From Roseiarcus sp036513315 (lineage in GTDB: Bacteria; Pseudomonadota; Alphaproteobacteria; Rhizobiales; Beijerinckiaceae), in assembly GCA_036513315.1 (NCBI GenBank), contig DATBZF010000098.1, positions 28,040 through 92,039 of the forward strand: 64,000 nt of DNA. Reading direction: 5' to 3'. Position numbers and translations under genes: made by a program. Below, piece after piece: positions 8,022 to 16,052 of the stretch (position 1 is the stretch's first letter; the number at the start of each line of letters is the position of its first letter). Below the pieces are notes generated by a model that did not search any database, was not told the DNA's origin, and saw only the letters and a program-made list of their open reading frames with translations.

Positions 8022-8385
8022 TGTGGAACAGTCCTCGTTGGATCGGCCGGAGCAACGCAACTGTTGGACCGAGGCAAGGTTTTTAGGTAACCGCGACCTG
8101 GGACTGCTTAAAAAAAGCGACTAAGCCGATCGTCAAGCAAGCGTCGATAGTCATTTCTGTTCTCCCCGTTGAGCCGAACATGCCTGCATCCGGTGGCGAC
8201 AGCTGTGGCGGGAGCCACACTGCAGGTCGTTCGATGCTTTGTTACGGGATGGAAAAACGCCCCCTCAGCTTCGGGGCCACGAACGCGGGGAAGTTGGGGA
8301 ACCCAGGGCCTCGGGTGATGTTGAGACGAGCGGGCCGATCTTACTTCAGGTTGCTGGAGACTTCGCCGAGCGTGGGAGCAGGAGA
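8022..8385. other. Intergenic stretch before the DUF1003 gene
   Basis: About 360 bases with no convincing gene on either strand. It should contain the promoter of the DUF1003 gene (plus strand) and, at its left end, that of the small membrane protein (minus strand). No clear operator or terminator was found. Confidence 0.3.
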
Positions 8386-8940
8386 ATGAATAAAACGGAC
8401 GACGCACCGGTCGATCTCGCCGACCATGTCGATGAAACGATTCGATCTATGGCCCGGCTTCATTCAGAGCACCAAGAGAATGCGACATTCCTGCAGCGCG
8501 CCGTCGGTTATATAACTGCTTTCCTGGGTCAACCCGCGGTCGCCGGCGGCCTCGCGGTGGCGATTGCCTGTTGGATCGTCGCGAATTTGCTTGCGGCGTC
8601 ATTTGGATATCGCGCGCCCGATCCGCCGCCGTTTCAGGGGCTGCAGGGTGCGATGACTTTGATATCTCTGTTCATGGTCTTTCTCATTCTCGGCGCCCAG
8701 AAGCATGAGGACGCCATGAACAAGCATCGAGAACTGCTGACGCTGGAACTGGCTATCTTGAGCGAACAAAAGACCGCCAAGGTGATCCAGTTGCTTGAGG
8801 AATTCCGGCGAGACAGTCCGCATATTCATGATCGAATAGACCGGGATGCAGAAAAATTGGCGCAACCCGCCAATCCGCAGTCGGTGCTGGACGCCATCAA
8901 GGAAACCCGGAATTCCGGCGCACAGGTCCCGAGACCCTAG
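8386..8940 (+). CDS. DUF1003 family membrane protein
   Basis: 184 residues. A helical N-terminus with histidines (LADHVDETIRSMARLHSEHQ) precedes two membrane helices (about 49-68 and 84-104) separated by APDPPPFQGLQGAMTL. Then comes the family's conserved AQKHEDAMNKHRELLTLELAILSEQK region and an acidic/basic C-terminal tail. The PDPPPF...L..........S...A..I...QNR/QKHED pattern is the signature of DUF1003, a predicted cyclic-nucleotide-independent inner-membrane protein of unknown role. GCAGGAGA precedes the ATG at 8386 with good spacing. Confidence 0.75.
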   Translation: MNKTDDAPVDLADHVDETIRSMARLHSEHQENATFLQRAVGYITAFLGQPAVAGGLAVAIACWIVANLLAASFGYRAPDPPPFQGLQGAMTLISLFMVFLILGAQKHEDAMNKHRELLTLELAILSEQKTAKVIQLLEEFRRDSPHIHDRIDRDAEKLAQPANPQSVLDAIKETRNSGAQVPRP

Positions 8941-9084
8941 TTGTCGGAAACCGTTGCGATACTTGGGCGCTCCGATGTCATATGACTCAAAGTGGCGGTG
9001 AAAACCGTTCGACGCCAAAAAATGGCGAGATTGTGGCGCTGGCGCTACAGCATTCGCGGCCGTCACCAGTTTAACTGTGCCGGT

Positions 9085-9102
9085 CGACGCTTGGAAGCGT
9101 CG
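9085..9102 (+). promoter_or_regulatory. Leader hairpin in front of a micro-ORF
   Basis: CGACGCTT and AAGCGTCG form a perfect 8-bp stem closed by two bases, ending four bases before the GGAGG of the micro-ORF at 9117. Such a hairpin could tune translation, or could be the trailing hairpin of the DUF1003 transcript; no T-run follows. Confidence 0.3.
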
Positions 9103-9116
9103 ATTCGGAGGCGCCA

Positions 9117-9215
9117 TTGCTTGCCGCAATCGTAGTTTTGACCGTCGCCATCGTTGTCGCTGTCTGCGCCGTTGCAATTTGGATTGATGCGCGCGAAGCG
9201 GCGCGCACGCCATAG
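9117..9215 (+). CDS. Possible 32-residue single-helix membrane peptide, TTG start
   Basis: A perfect GGAGG (9107-9111) lies 5 bases before a TTG that opens 32 codons: an almost entirely hydrophobic segment (LLAAIVVLTVAIVVAVCAV) followed by AIWIDAREAARTP and TAG. The spacing, hydrophobicity and charged C-terminus fit a small transmembrane protein. No family can be named, and the size makes chance a real alternative. Confidence 0.4.
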   Translation: MLAAIVVLTVAIVVAVCAVAIWIDAREAARTP

Positions 9216-9291
9216 CGCATGCACGGTCCCGCAAGCTTGCCAGCGCGATCACACTTAAGGCAATGTTGCTGTCAACCAACAAAAGCTAACT

Positions 9292-9450
9292 ATGGCAGGC
9301 AAAACCGAGATCAGATCGGCGCCGATTGGAATTCGGGTAACGCCTTCGGTGAAAGCTGCGGCTGAGGCGGATCGTCGTACGTGGGCCTCGATGATTGAGC
9401 TCCTGCCGCCGTTTGTGAATTCGACGCCGGCGGCTTCCAAGGTCAACTGA
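9292..9450 (+). CDS. Short ribbon-helix-helix-like protein
   Basis: 52 residues: IGIRVTPSVKAAAEADRRTW followed by ASMIELL. This matches the CopG/Arc-type layout of a beta strand with alternating residues (IGIRVTPS), helix A (KAAAEADRR), a turn and helix B (WASMIELL). Such proteins bind DNA as dimers and are often antitoxins or regulators. Helix B is short and the tail (PPFVNSTPAASKVN) is unstructured, so this may be a truncated copy. No toxin gene follows, and the ribosome site is weak. Confidence 0.45.
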   Translation: MAGKTEIRSAPIGIRVTPSVKAAAEADRRTWASMIELLPPFVNSTPAASKVN

Positions 9451-9494
9451 ATGTCGGCGATGGACGCGCGGCTCGGCGATGGAGCCGGTCGGCC

Positions 9495-9572
9495 ATGACG
9501 GCTTATCTTGAACTGACGGTATTGGCGCTTGCCGGCTTGCTCAGCCTCGCCCTGGCAGAACGATATTTGTGA
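9495..9572 (+). CDS. Possible 25-residue membrane micropeptide
   Basis: ATG followed by 25 codons, MTAYLELTVLALAGLLSLALA then ERYL and TGA: a single hydrophobic helix with a charged end. It resembles in outline the KdpF peptide of potassium pumps (one helix ending in a charged ERF/ERY-like motif), but no kdpA follows. There is no strong ribosome site. Kept as a weak candidate because two other small ORFs lie just upstream. Confidence 0.22.
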   Translation: MTAYLELTVLALAGLLSLALAERYL

Positions 9573-9661
9573 CGGCTTTATCGCAAACCAATCTGAAACG
9601 ATAGCGCGCCCGTTCCGTAAAGGAACTGGCCGCCCTTGAGTTGCGTATCCAGGCGCCGGCT

Positions 9662-9699
9662 AGGGCCGTCCCGCAATTCCCCCAGCTCGGGACGGCCCT
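9662..9699. terminator. 12-bp inverted repeat, possible terminator
   Basis: AGGGCCGTCCCG (9662-9673) and its exact complement (9688-9699) enclose a 14-base loop, followed only by TTC. It follows the cluster of small ORFs and would form a very stable hairpin (12 pairs, mostly GC). It may be a factor-independent terminator of reduced strength or a dispersed palindrome. Confidence 0.4.
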
Positions 9700-9986
9700 T
9701 CATGCGCTTCTCCGATTGAGACGCAGCGCCCGCCGTTGCTGCCGGCGCCAGCCACCCCTGGGGCCGCGCCGGAGATTAACCGCCAGGTCGGCCAGTCCCG
9801 GCGCCAGGCGCCGGACCAGCCGCCGCGCGCGTTCACTATAGCGCGTTATTAACCTTGTAACTTCGTATAAATTTTATGTTTCTCAAACGCGGCCGACGGG
9901 GCGCGTTGCGTTGAGCTCCGCCGGTCCGGGCCGCGAATGCCGGGAGGCTCCTCGCGGGCCGGCCACTGCCCGATCGGGACATCGCC
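9700..9986. other. Intergenic stretch with an AT-rich promoter-like core
   Basis: No gene supported. The only notable part is an AT-rich island at about 9838-9890 in an otherwise very GC-rich stretch. It contains TTGTAA and TATAAA-like hexamers too close together to be a textbook pair, and is the best guess for the promoter of the gene at 9987. Confidence 0.25.
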
Positions 9987-10220
9987 ATGCCTCAGCGTTT
10001 CGAATCCCACGTTTTCTCGCCGCGCCTCAACAAGTTGATGCGGGAGGCCTTCGAGGCCGCGTGGCCGAAGGCCACACTTATCGAACGCAACAGGAAACTG
10101 ACGCGCCAGCTGTTGGCGAGCGCAATCATCGATCAGGTCATCGCTGGCGCTGAAGATCCAGACCAGATCGCCGCGGCCGCTCTCGCAACCTTGGCGGTCG
10201 CAAAGAACATTTCCTCGTAG
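9987..10220 (+). CDS. Small conserved-looking helical protein, unknown function
   Basis: 77 residues: MPQRFESHVFSPRLNKLMR, then a helix-rich part with LIERNRKLTRQLLASAIIDQVIAG and an Ala-rich end (DQIAAAALATLAVAKNISS). It reads like a compact all-helical cytosolic protein. The EDPDQIAAAALATL segment is the kind seen in small Hyphomicrobiales proteins of unknown function. No membrane segment and no signal peptide. A GGGACATC stretch precedes the ATG. Confidence 0.5.
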   Translation: MPQRFESHVFSPRLNKLMREAFEAAWPKATLIERNRKLTRQLLASAIIDQVIAGAEDPDQIAAAALATLAVAKNISS

Positions 10221-10258
10221 AGCCGGATTCGACTCGCTCCCCGCCCGGTGGTTCGCGC

Positions 10259-10699
10259 CTACTTTACGGTAATCGCCAAACCGTTGAGGTCCGCGCTGAC
10301 GATAGCGCCCACCGAATCGCCAGTAAGGCTCAGCACGGCGCCATTCTGGTTGGTCAGCACGATCGCTTGCACGCCCCGCATGACGGCTGCGCCGACGCTC
10401 CCGGCGGCATAGACGCCGGCAACATCAGATGGACCGCGGATATGGCTCACCACGCCGCGGAAGTGCGTCTCGGATGCGCCGAACGTGAACCCATAGCTGA
10501 GGCCGCCGATGTCAAGCGCATATCGCCTGCCGTGAAACAAGAGCGAACCGGAACCTGCCGAGCCGCCGATGACGAAGCCTGCCTTCAATACTCTCAAAGA
10601 AATACTGCCGCTGTCGGCATATGCCGGGAATTCAATTGCAGTGCCGACAAGCGTCAGCAATGCGATCAGACTTGAACGAAATACGGATGTCACGCGCAT
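10259..10699 (-). CDS. Exported glycine-rich beta protein, unknown function
   Basis: 146 residues with a Sec signal peptide (MRVTSVFRSSLIALLTLVG, cleavage probably after AYA near residue 28). The mature domain is a run of beta strands: ISLRVLKAGFVIGGSAGSGSL, RYALDIGGLSYGFTFGASE, DVAGVYAAGSVGAA, then NQNGAVLSLTG and ADLNGLAITVK. The KAGFIVG.SGGSG...L...G..Y.L.IGG.S.G pattern is one I associate with a widespread group of uncharacterised periplasmic proteins, loosely reminiscent of the DUF1134/EipA group; the link is inference. GGGGAG lies 10 bases before the ATG at 10699. Confidence 0.6.
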   Translation of the reverse strand: MRVTSVFRSSLIALLTLVGTAIEFPAYADSGSISLRVLKAGFVIGGSAGSGSLLFHGRRYALDIGGLSYGFTFGASETHFRGVVSHIRGPSDVAGVYAAGSVGAAVMRGVQAIVLTNQNGAVLSLTGDSVGAIVSADLNGLAITVK

Positions 10700-10911
10700 G
10701 ATTTTAGCACTCCCCAGCATAAGACGAAGTTTCGCACCGGCTCTTCGATCCGGGCCATCATATCCTGAGGAAGACTCATATGACCAGCGGTGCGGTCGCC
10801 CCGATTTTAGCAGGCTCTCCTGTGCGTCAGGGAAGCCCTCGGGCAGCAATGTCCCACAGCCGGTCGCCGCTGTGATGGCTCAGAGAGGCGCCGACGCCCG
10901 CTGACGGAGCT

Positions 10912-11313
10912 TCACTTAAAGTCGGCCCAACTATGTGGCGCGTTGGGCTGCCCGTGAAAGACCCTTAGACCTTTGGGCGTCGAAACGATGTCTCCATCAA
11001 CGAGCGTTTCGTCATTGAGAAGCGCCTCCGTCGGATCCGGCGTTGGCGTTTGCGAACATTTTGATCTTCGCGCCGCCAGGCACGCAAGCCAATCGTCGTG
11101 CCGCTGTCGCGCAACGGCGATACGCGACTGCCAGTCGGCGCTTTCGGTCGGATTGTCTTCGACCCCTTCCGCCGCTACGGACGCTTCCCCCCGAGTGGGA
11201 GAGGCGGGCAGGCTCGTCGCATCGCTCGCGTCAGAACGCGCCGCTTGGGCGCAAGCGACATTTGCCGCGCATATTATGGCTACCAACGCCGAGGCTGCTC
11301 GCAGATATCGAAT
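10912..11313 (-). CDS. Exported hypothetical protein, apparent ATT start
   Basis: The frame has no ATG or GTG near a ribosome site. AGGAGG at 11320-11325 (minus strand) stands six bases before an ATT codon at 11311-11313. Reading from it gives a textbook signal peptide, (M)RYLRAASALVAIICAANV followed by ACAQA and the mature part, whereas the first standard start (TTG, 11284-11286) would cut off the basic n-region. The mature protein (about 110 residues) is low in structure, Asp/Ser/Thr-rich, with a Cys pair (WLACLAARRSKCSQ) and a C-terminal VFHGQPNAPHSW. Function unknown. Confidence 0.5.
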   Translation of the reverse strand: MRYLRAASALVAIICAANVACAQAARSDASDATSLPASPTRGEASVAAEGVEDNPTESADWQSRIAVARQRHDDWLACLAARRSKCSQTPTPDPTEALLNDETLVDGDIVSTPKGLRVFHGQPNAPHSWADFK

Positions 11314-11455
11314 CGCTGACCTCCTCGTTCTGTCGGAGGCGGCGCTGCCGCATAAGTCGGCAGCAATCCACCTGGCTATCGTATCGCGCTGGCCGCCTGT
11401 TGGCCATTCGCAAAAAAAGAGCGAGCCGGCGCCGGCGGCCCTGGCTGGCGGTTGA

Positions 11456-12682
11456 TCACAGGCTCGCTTGCGGCATCGCGGCGGAAGGGCGTTTCGTGCG
11501 ATATTGGCTGCGGGCGGCCGCGCCGGCGGAGACTGCGCTCACCGCAAGCAAAGACACCCACGACATTTGTGAGAAATCGTCCGCCAGAAACGCCAAGGTA
11601 AGATCGCAGGCGAAAGCGGCGACCAGATAGGGCGCGATCTTGGCTCCCGTGGAGCCGAGGGCGCGAAACCCAAGCCAGGCAAGCGCCGAAGCGAGCAATG
11701 CGCCAATAATCCCCAGTTCATACCATATTTCGAAAAGGGCGACGCGAGGGACTGATACGGTCGCCAGCCCTATGTTGATTCCGCGGATCGAGGTGTCGAT
11801 CCCATGGCCGGTGAACAGTCTGAACGGTTCGTGCAGAAGAATCTCGGCGGCGCCAGCCAGCGACAAGAATGGCCCCGACAGGCTCGAAAGCTTCGCATGG
11901 AAGAACCATCGCGACAGCGTCGGCGAAATCGCAGGCGCGAGCGGAGAGAGGATGACGATTCCCGCGGCCAGGATAGCCAAGTCGAAGACCGTTCGTTTAA
12001 TGTCGGAAATCGCGAAAGACAGCGTGAGAACGCCGACAAACAGCGCCGCCGCCGGGATAGGGGCGCCGATGGCGAAACTGAACGCCGCCGTCAGGATCAT
12101 CAAAAGCCGCGCCAAGCCGTTGCGCCCGCGCGCCGCCAGCCCCGCCATCGCCGGCCACAGCATGATGACAAGCGCGACGCCGCTACGCTCAATCTTTTCG
12201 GTATAAGAGCCCAGGCCCGCATGGTCGGCGAAGGCCAGCGCCAGGATCGCGACCATCGCCAATACGACGCCTACCGGAAACAAATAGAGGTCTGCCGCCC
12301 GCATATTGTCTCGCAAGCAGGCGAGCGCGACGATGACCAACAGCGCGGTTCCCACTAGTTTGAAGAGATGCTCCATCGCTTCAATCGGAAATGGCGTCCA
12401 AGCCAGTGAAAGCGCGGCCCAAGCGATCAGCGCAAGGCTGACCATTCCCAATGGCGACCAGAGCGCCTGGTATAGGCGTCCGCTGACCCCTTTGACGGGA
12501 TTGAGCATGGCGGCAACGAGCAAAAGCGCCATGCCGATGGGGAAAAACAAATAAATTGCGCGCGACGAAAGCGCTTCGGCGCAAGGCGCCCCCAATGCGA
12601 GGACAACGTAGCCAAGCCGTTGCAACAGACGCGCGGCGTCTTCAGCGGCGTCGCCAGAAGCGGGAACGGTAAAGCTGGCCAT
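11456..12682 (-). CDS. O-antigen ligase/polymerase-like membrane protein
   Basis: About 408 residues, ten to twelve hydrophobic helices, and a large loop followed by GHGIDTSIRGINIGLATVSVPR then LFEIWYELGIIGALL. The G-x-G-x(n)-P-x-N-x(n)-E-x-G pattern is that of the Wzy_C/WaaL family, which joins or polymerises undecaprenyl-linked glycans at the periplasmic face of the inner membrane. Here the usual H-N of the loop is not obvious, so substrate and even activity are uncertain. I chose ATG 12682 (MASFTVPAS); a GTG at 12697 is in frame. No glycosyltransferase genes adjoin it, so it is an orphan member. Confidence 0.65.
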   Translation of the reverse strand: MASFTVPASGDAAEDAARLLQRLGYVVLALGAPCAEALSSRAIYLFFPIGMALLLVAAMLNPVKGVSGRLYQALWSPLGMVSLALIAWAALSLAWTPFPIEAMEHLFKLVGTALLVIVALACLRDNMRAADLYLFPVGVVLAMVAILALAFADHAGLGSYTEKIERSGVALVIMLWPAMAGLAARGRNGLARLLMILTAAFSFAIGAPIPAAALFVGVLTLSFAISDIKRTVFDLAILAAGIVILSPLAPAISPTLSRWFFHAKLSSLSGPFLSLAGAAEILLHEPFRLFTGHGIDTSIRGINIGLATVSVPRVALFEIWYELGIIGALLASALAWLGFRALGSTGAKIAPYLVAAFACDLTLAFLADDFSQMSWVSLLAVSAVSAGAAARSQYRTKRPSAAMPQASL

Positions 12683-12747
12683 CAAAGAGGGTCTCACTCA
12701 ATACAAGCACTATAAGGCGCCGGGGTGGGCTACACTGTGGGATTACA

Positions 12748-12761
12748 GCAACGGTCGTTGC
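12748..12761. promoter_or_regulatory. Short palindrome upstream of the ligase-like gene
   Basis: GCAACG-GT-CGTTGC is a perfect 6+6 palindrome in the 123-bp gap between the DMT and ligase-like genes, 66 bases upstream of the latter's start. It could be an operator; no regulator recognised. Confidence 0.2.
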
Positions 12762-12805
12762 AATATTGGCACGGCCGGGACAGCTCGGCGGCTGGCGCGC
12801 GACGT

Positions 12806-13261
12806 CTACGCCAGCCGCACCATCAAAGCGCCAGCAAGCACAAGGGCGGCGCCGACGAGCCTGCCGAAGGACAATTCGCGCATGGCGAGGCCGAACAGGC
12901 CGAAACGATCGATGACCAGGGCGCCCATAAGCTGTCCGGCGACGACCAGACAAAGCAGCGCGCCGGCGCCGATGCGCGGCGCGAGAAAAACATTCGCGGC
13001 GAGATAAATCGCCCCGATCGTTCCGCCAGCGAGCAGCAGGGCAAGCGGTTGTCTCGCGATATCGGCGAATGTCGGGATTTGACGAAAGGCGGTGAGATTG
13101 GCGACGGCGATCACCGTCAATCCGACGGCGAAGGAAATCATCGTCGCCGCAATTGGGCCACCGATACCGCGTCCGAGCTGCGAATTGACGCTCGCCTGAA
13201 AGGGGAAGATGAACCCCGCGAAAACAGCCAGGAGCGAAAACAGGATTGCGAGCGGCGACAT
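12806..13261 (-). CDS. DMT-type (DUF606/YdcZ) membrane transporter
   Basis: 151 residues, five predicted helices: LAILFSLLAVFAGFIFPFQA, AATMISFAVGLTVIAVANL, LALLLAGGTIGAIYLAANV, GALLCLVVAGQLMGALVIDRFG and GRLVGAALVLAGALMVRL. QASVNSQLG after helix 1 and the GQL...L.ID.FG stretch are characteristic of the short DUF606 drug/metabolite exporters. Substrate unknown. AAGGAC stands 7 bases before the ATG at 13261. It lies downstream of the pyrimidine operon but after its terminator, so it is probably a separate unit. Confidence 0.75.
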   Translation of the reverse strand: MSPLAILFSLLAVFAGFIFPFQASVNSQLGRGIGGPIAATMISFAVGLTVIAVANLTAFRQIPTFADIARQPLALLLAGGTIGAIYLAANVFLAPRIGAGALLCLVVAGQLMGALVIDRFGLFGLAMRELSFGRLVGAALVLAGALMVRLA

Positions 13262-13292
13262 CCAATGTCCTTCCGGCCGCCGGAGCGGCGCA

Positions 13293-13329
13293 TTAAAAAG
13301 GGCGCGGCGCAAAATCTTGCGCCGCGCCC
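13293..13329 (-). terminator. Intrinsic terminator of the pyrimidine-uptake operon
   Basis: On the minus strand a perfect 13-bp GC-rich stem (arms 13317-13329 and 13300-13312, four-base loop) is followed at once by a run of five T residues (13294-13299). It begins 26 bases after the stop of the substrate-binding protein gene, the last gene of the operon, and separates it from the DMT gene. Confidence 0.85.
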
Positions 13330-13354
13330 GCGGGTTCGAAATCGCCGCGCTGGT

Positions 13355-14347
13355 TTATTTCGCCATCGCTTTGTCGATGACGGCGTTGCTGAAGGCGCCG
13401 GTGGGCTCTTTCGAGATCACCGGATCCGAGCCGCCGGTCAGCAGGGTCTTGACGGTCCGCGCATAGTCGGCGGGGTCGAGCTTGCCGTCGGAGCCGGCCG
13501 TCAGCTTGTTGATCTCGCTCATCATCTGCTGCTGGTGATGCTCGGTCTGGGCGCCCGTCGCATCATTGTCGAGCACGATTTTGGCGGCGGCGTTGCTATT
13601 GTCCCGCGCCCAGGCCCAGCCCTTCATCGAGGCTCTGACGAAGCGCGCCATCTTGTCGACGAAGGCGGCGTCCTTCAGCTTGTCCTCCATCACGTAGAGG
13701 CCGTCTTCCAGCGTCGCGACGCCCTGATCCTCATATTTGAAGACGACAAGCTGGTCGGGCTTGTAGCCGGCGTCGATGACCTGCCAATATTCATTGTAGG
13801 TCATGGTCGAGATGCAATCGGCCTGTTTCTGGATCAACGGATCGACGTTGAAGCCCTGTTTGAGCACTTTCACGCCGCCCGGCGAACCGTCGGTCTTGAG
13901 GCCGAGTTTACCCATCCAATTCAGGAACGGGTATTCATTGCCGTAGAACCAGACGCCGAGCGTGCGATTTTTCAAATCGGCGGGCGCCTTTACCCCTGTC
14001 TCGGCGCGGCAGGTCAGCTCCAGACCGGAATGTTTGAAGGGTTGCGCGATATTGACCATCGCGACTCCCTTCTCGCGGGTCGCCAGCGCCGCCGGCATCC
14101 AGTCGACGACGACATCGGCGCCGCCGCCCGCCAGCACCTGTTCCGGCGCGACATCGGGGCCGCCCGGTTTGATCGTGACGTCGAGCCCTTCGTCCTTGTA
14201 GAAGCCCTTGTCCTTGGCCACGTAATAGCCGGCGAACTGCGCCTGCGTCACCCATTTGAGCTGCAGCGTCACCTTGTCGGCGGCGTGCGCGGCGCCGACG
14301 GCCAGCAACGCCGTCGTCGCGACCAATCCAACAATAGCTTTCTTCAT
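13355..14347 (-). CDS. ABC transporter substrate-binding protein, THI5/NMT1 type
   Basis: 330 residues. A Sec signal peptide (MKKAIVGLVATTALLAVGAA, cut after AHA) precedes a periplasmic THI5/NMT1 fold: KVTLQLKWVTQAQFAGYYVA, GFYKDEGLDVTIKPGG, and VVVDWMPAALATREKG. Members of this family bind pyrimidine-like ligands (thiamine precursors, riboflavin, pyrimidines), and the operon partners point to a pyrimidine base or dihydropyrimidine here. AGGAGGAGGAAG precedes the ATG at 14347; the frame is open far upstream, but only as overlap with the permease genes. It is the last gene of the operon, followed by a strong terminator. Confidence 0.9.
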   Translation of the reverse strand: MKKAIVGLVATTALLAVGAAHAADKVTLQLKWVTQAQFAGYYVAKDKGFYKDEGLDVTIKPGGPDVAPEQVLAGGGADVVVDWMPAALATREKGVAMVNIAQPFKHSGLELTCRAETGVKAPADLKNRTLGVWFYGNEYPFLNWMGKLGLKTDGSPGGVKVLKQGFNVDPLIQKQADCISTMTYNEYWQVIDAGYKPDQLVVFKYEDQGVATLEDGLYVMEDKLKDAAFVDKMARFVRASMKGWAWARDNSNAAAKIVLDNDATGAQTEHHQQQMMSEINKLTAGSDGKLDPADYARTVKTLLTGGSDPVISKEPTGAFSNAVIDKAMAK

Positions 14348-14373
14348 CGACTTCCTCCTCCTGCTTTGAAAAA

Positions 14374-15150
14374 TCATGTGTCTCTCTGGCGATAGGACGC
14401 GTGCCAGAACGTCACCCTGCGCTCGATCAGCGCAACGAGTCCATAAAACAGCGAACCGGCGAGCGCCGCCACGACGATCGTCGCCCAGACCATGTCGATG
14501 CTCATATGCCCGACCTCGGTGCTGATGCGAAAACCCATGCCGACGGTCGGCGTGCCGAAGAATTCGGCGACGATGGCGCCGATCATCGCCAGCGTCGTAT
14601 TGATCTTGAGCGCATTGAAGATCAGCGGCAAGGCGGCGGGCAGCCGCAATTGCCGCAGCGTCTGCCCATAGCTTGCGCCATAGGTCTTCATCAGATCGCG
14701 CTCCATCGCGCCGGCGCTGGCAAGTCCCGCCACCGCGCTCACCAGCATCGGAAAGAAGGTCATGATGACGACGACGGCGGCCTTGGATTGCCAATCGAAG
14801 CCGAACCACATCACCATGATCGGCGCGACGCCGACAATGGGCAGCGCCGAGACGAGATTGCCCAGGGGCAGCAATCCGCGCTGGAGGAATTGCGAGCGGT
14901 CGATCAGGATGGCGATGATGAGGCCAGCGCCGCAACCGATGGAATAGCCGGCGACGACGCCCTGGATGGTTTGCGCGAAATCGGCGGCGAGCGTCGGGAC
15001 GGAGTGAACAAGACGTGAGAAAATCGCCGACGGCGCGGGCAGGATGATGACGGGCACGCCGAAGCCGCGCACCACCAATTCCCAGACGATCAGCACCCCC
15101 GCGCCGAACAAAGCGGGGGGCGCAAGATCGGCGGCGGCGCGCGGGTTCAT
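14374..15150 (-). CDS. ABC transporter permease (pyrimidine uptake)
   Basis: 258 residues, about six membrane helices, with the BPD_transp_1 coupling loop EAA-like motif MKTYGASYGQTLRQLRLPAALPLIF that contacts the ATPase. This is the SsuC/TauC/ThiX-type permease class. The start at ATG 15150 overlaps the stop of the other permease (ATGA-type 4-base overlap). With the adjacent permease it probably forms a heterodimeric channel for the binding protein's ligand. Confidence 0.9.
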   Translation of the reverse strand: MNPRAAADLAPPALFGAGVLIVWELVVRGFGVPVIILPAPSAIFSRLVHSVPTLAADFAQTIQGVVAGYSIGCGAGLIIAILIDRSQFLQRGLLPLGNLVSALPIVGVAPIMVMWFGFDWQSKAAVVVIMTFFPMLVSAVAGLASAGAMERDLMKTYGASYGQTLRQLRLPAALPLIFNALKINTTLAMIGAIVAEFFGTPTVGMGFRISTEVGHMSIDMVWATIVVAALAGSLFYGLVALIERRVTFWHASYRQRDT

Positions 15151-16013
15151 CGCGCAAAGCCCATGCGTCGGGAGATGACGCGGTCGGCGACGCCGATGAG
15201 CCCGACCAGCGCCGCCGACAGCGCGGCGGCCGTGAACAAAGCCGCCCAGATTTGCACCGTCTGGCCGTAATAGGAGCCGGCCAGAAGACGCGCGCCGAGG
15301 CCGCCATCCTCGCTCTTGGTGACTTCGGCGACGACGGCGCCGACCAGCGCGGCGGCGACGCCGATTTTCATGCTGGCGAAGAAGAACGGCGCACTGGCCG
15401 GAGCGCGCAATTTCAGGAACGTCTGCGCCCGCGTCGCGCAATAGGTGCGCATCAGGTCGAGTTGCAAAGGATCGGGGGAACGCAGACCCTTGACCATGCC
15501 GACGGTGACCGGAAAGAAACTGAGATAGGCGGCGATCACCGCTTTCGGGATGATGCCGGTGATGTCGAACTGGTTGAGAATGACGACGATCATCGGCGCC
15601 AGCGCGATGATCGGAACCGTCTGCGAGGCGACGATCCAGGGCATCAGCGATTTCTCGAGCGCTTTCAGATTGACGATGACGATGGCCAAAGCGATGCCGA
15701 GCGCCGAGCCGATCGCAAAGCCGAGCAGGGTCTCCTGCAAGGTAATCAGCCCATGATAGACAAGGCTGCGCTTGGATGTCGGCGCGGTCTCCAGCACGGT
15801 CTTGTCGAGTTCGGCGACGATCTGATGAGGCGCGGGAAGTTTCGGGCGCTCCATATTGAGGTCGGCCAGCGCCAGATCGCCAAGCGAATAATCAGTGACG
15901 CCGGAATTGGCGAAGAAATCGCGCTGGATCGGCGTGTTCATGAAAATCGCACCGGCGTACCAGACCGCCAGCAGTGCTGCGACGACGATGGTGACGGGAA
16001 GGACGCTCTTCAT
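15147..16013 (-). CDS. ABC transporter permease (pyrimidine uptake)
   Basis: 288 residues: a first helix (VLPVTIVVAALLAVWYAGAI), a sizeable periplasmic segment of about 70 residues (IQRDFFANSGVTDYSLGD onwards) and then the standard permease core, with the coupling motif MRTYCATRAQTFLKLRAPASAPFFF. It overlaps the next permease gene by four bases, and 39 bases separate it from the ATPase gene. Two different permeases with one ATPase gene is the usual layout for this transporter class in Hyphomicrobiales pyrimidine operons. Confidence 0.9.
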   Translation of the reverse strand: MKSVLPVTIVVAALLAVWYAGAIFMNTPIQRDFFANSGVTDYSLGDLALADLNMERPKLPAPHQIVAELDKTVLETAPTSKRSLVYHGLITLQETLLGFAIGSALGIALAIVIVNLKALEKSLMPWIVASQTVPIIALAPMIVVILNQFDITGIIPKAVIAAYLSFFPVTVGMVKGLRSPDPLQLDLMRTYCATRAQTFLKLRAPASAPFFFASMKIGVAAALVGAVVAEVTKSEDGGLGARLLAGSYYGQTVQIWAALFTAAALSAALVGLIGVADRVISRRMGFAR

Positions 16014-16052
16014 GCGCGCGCGCCGGGGTCCAAGAGAAGGAAAGAAGCGCGC

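Noticed and set aside
8108..8407. 99-codon minus-strand frame in the gap before the DUF1003 gene
   Set aside because: Cys/Arg/Ser-rich with no ribosome site, and it overlaps the DUF1003 start region.
9495..9572. KdpF-like reading of the 25-residue micropeptide as a potassium-pump subunit
   Set aside because: The resemblance is only one helix with a charged end, and no kdpA, kdpB or kdpC follows.
12725..14395. 556-codon plus-strand frame
   Set aside because: It runs antisense through the DMT and binding-protein genes and their terminator, and its product is Arg/Gly/His-rich without motifs.
13355..15307. 650-codon minus-strand frame that would fuse extra sequence to the binding protein
   Set aside because: The upstream part is an out-of-frame reading of the permease genes; a strong ribosome site and signal peptide place the start at 14347.
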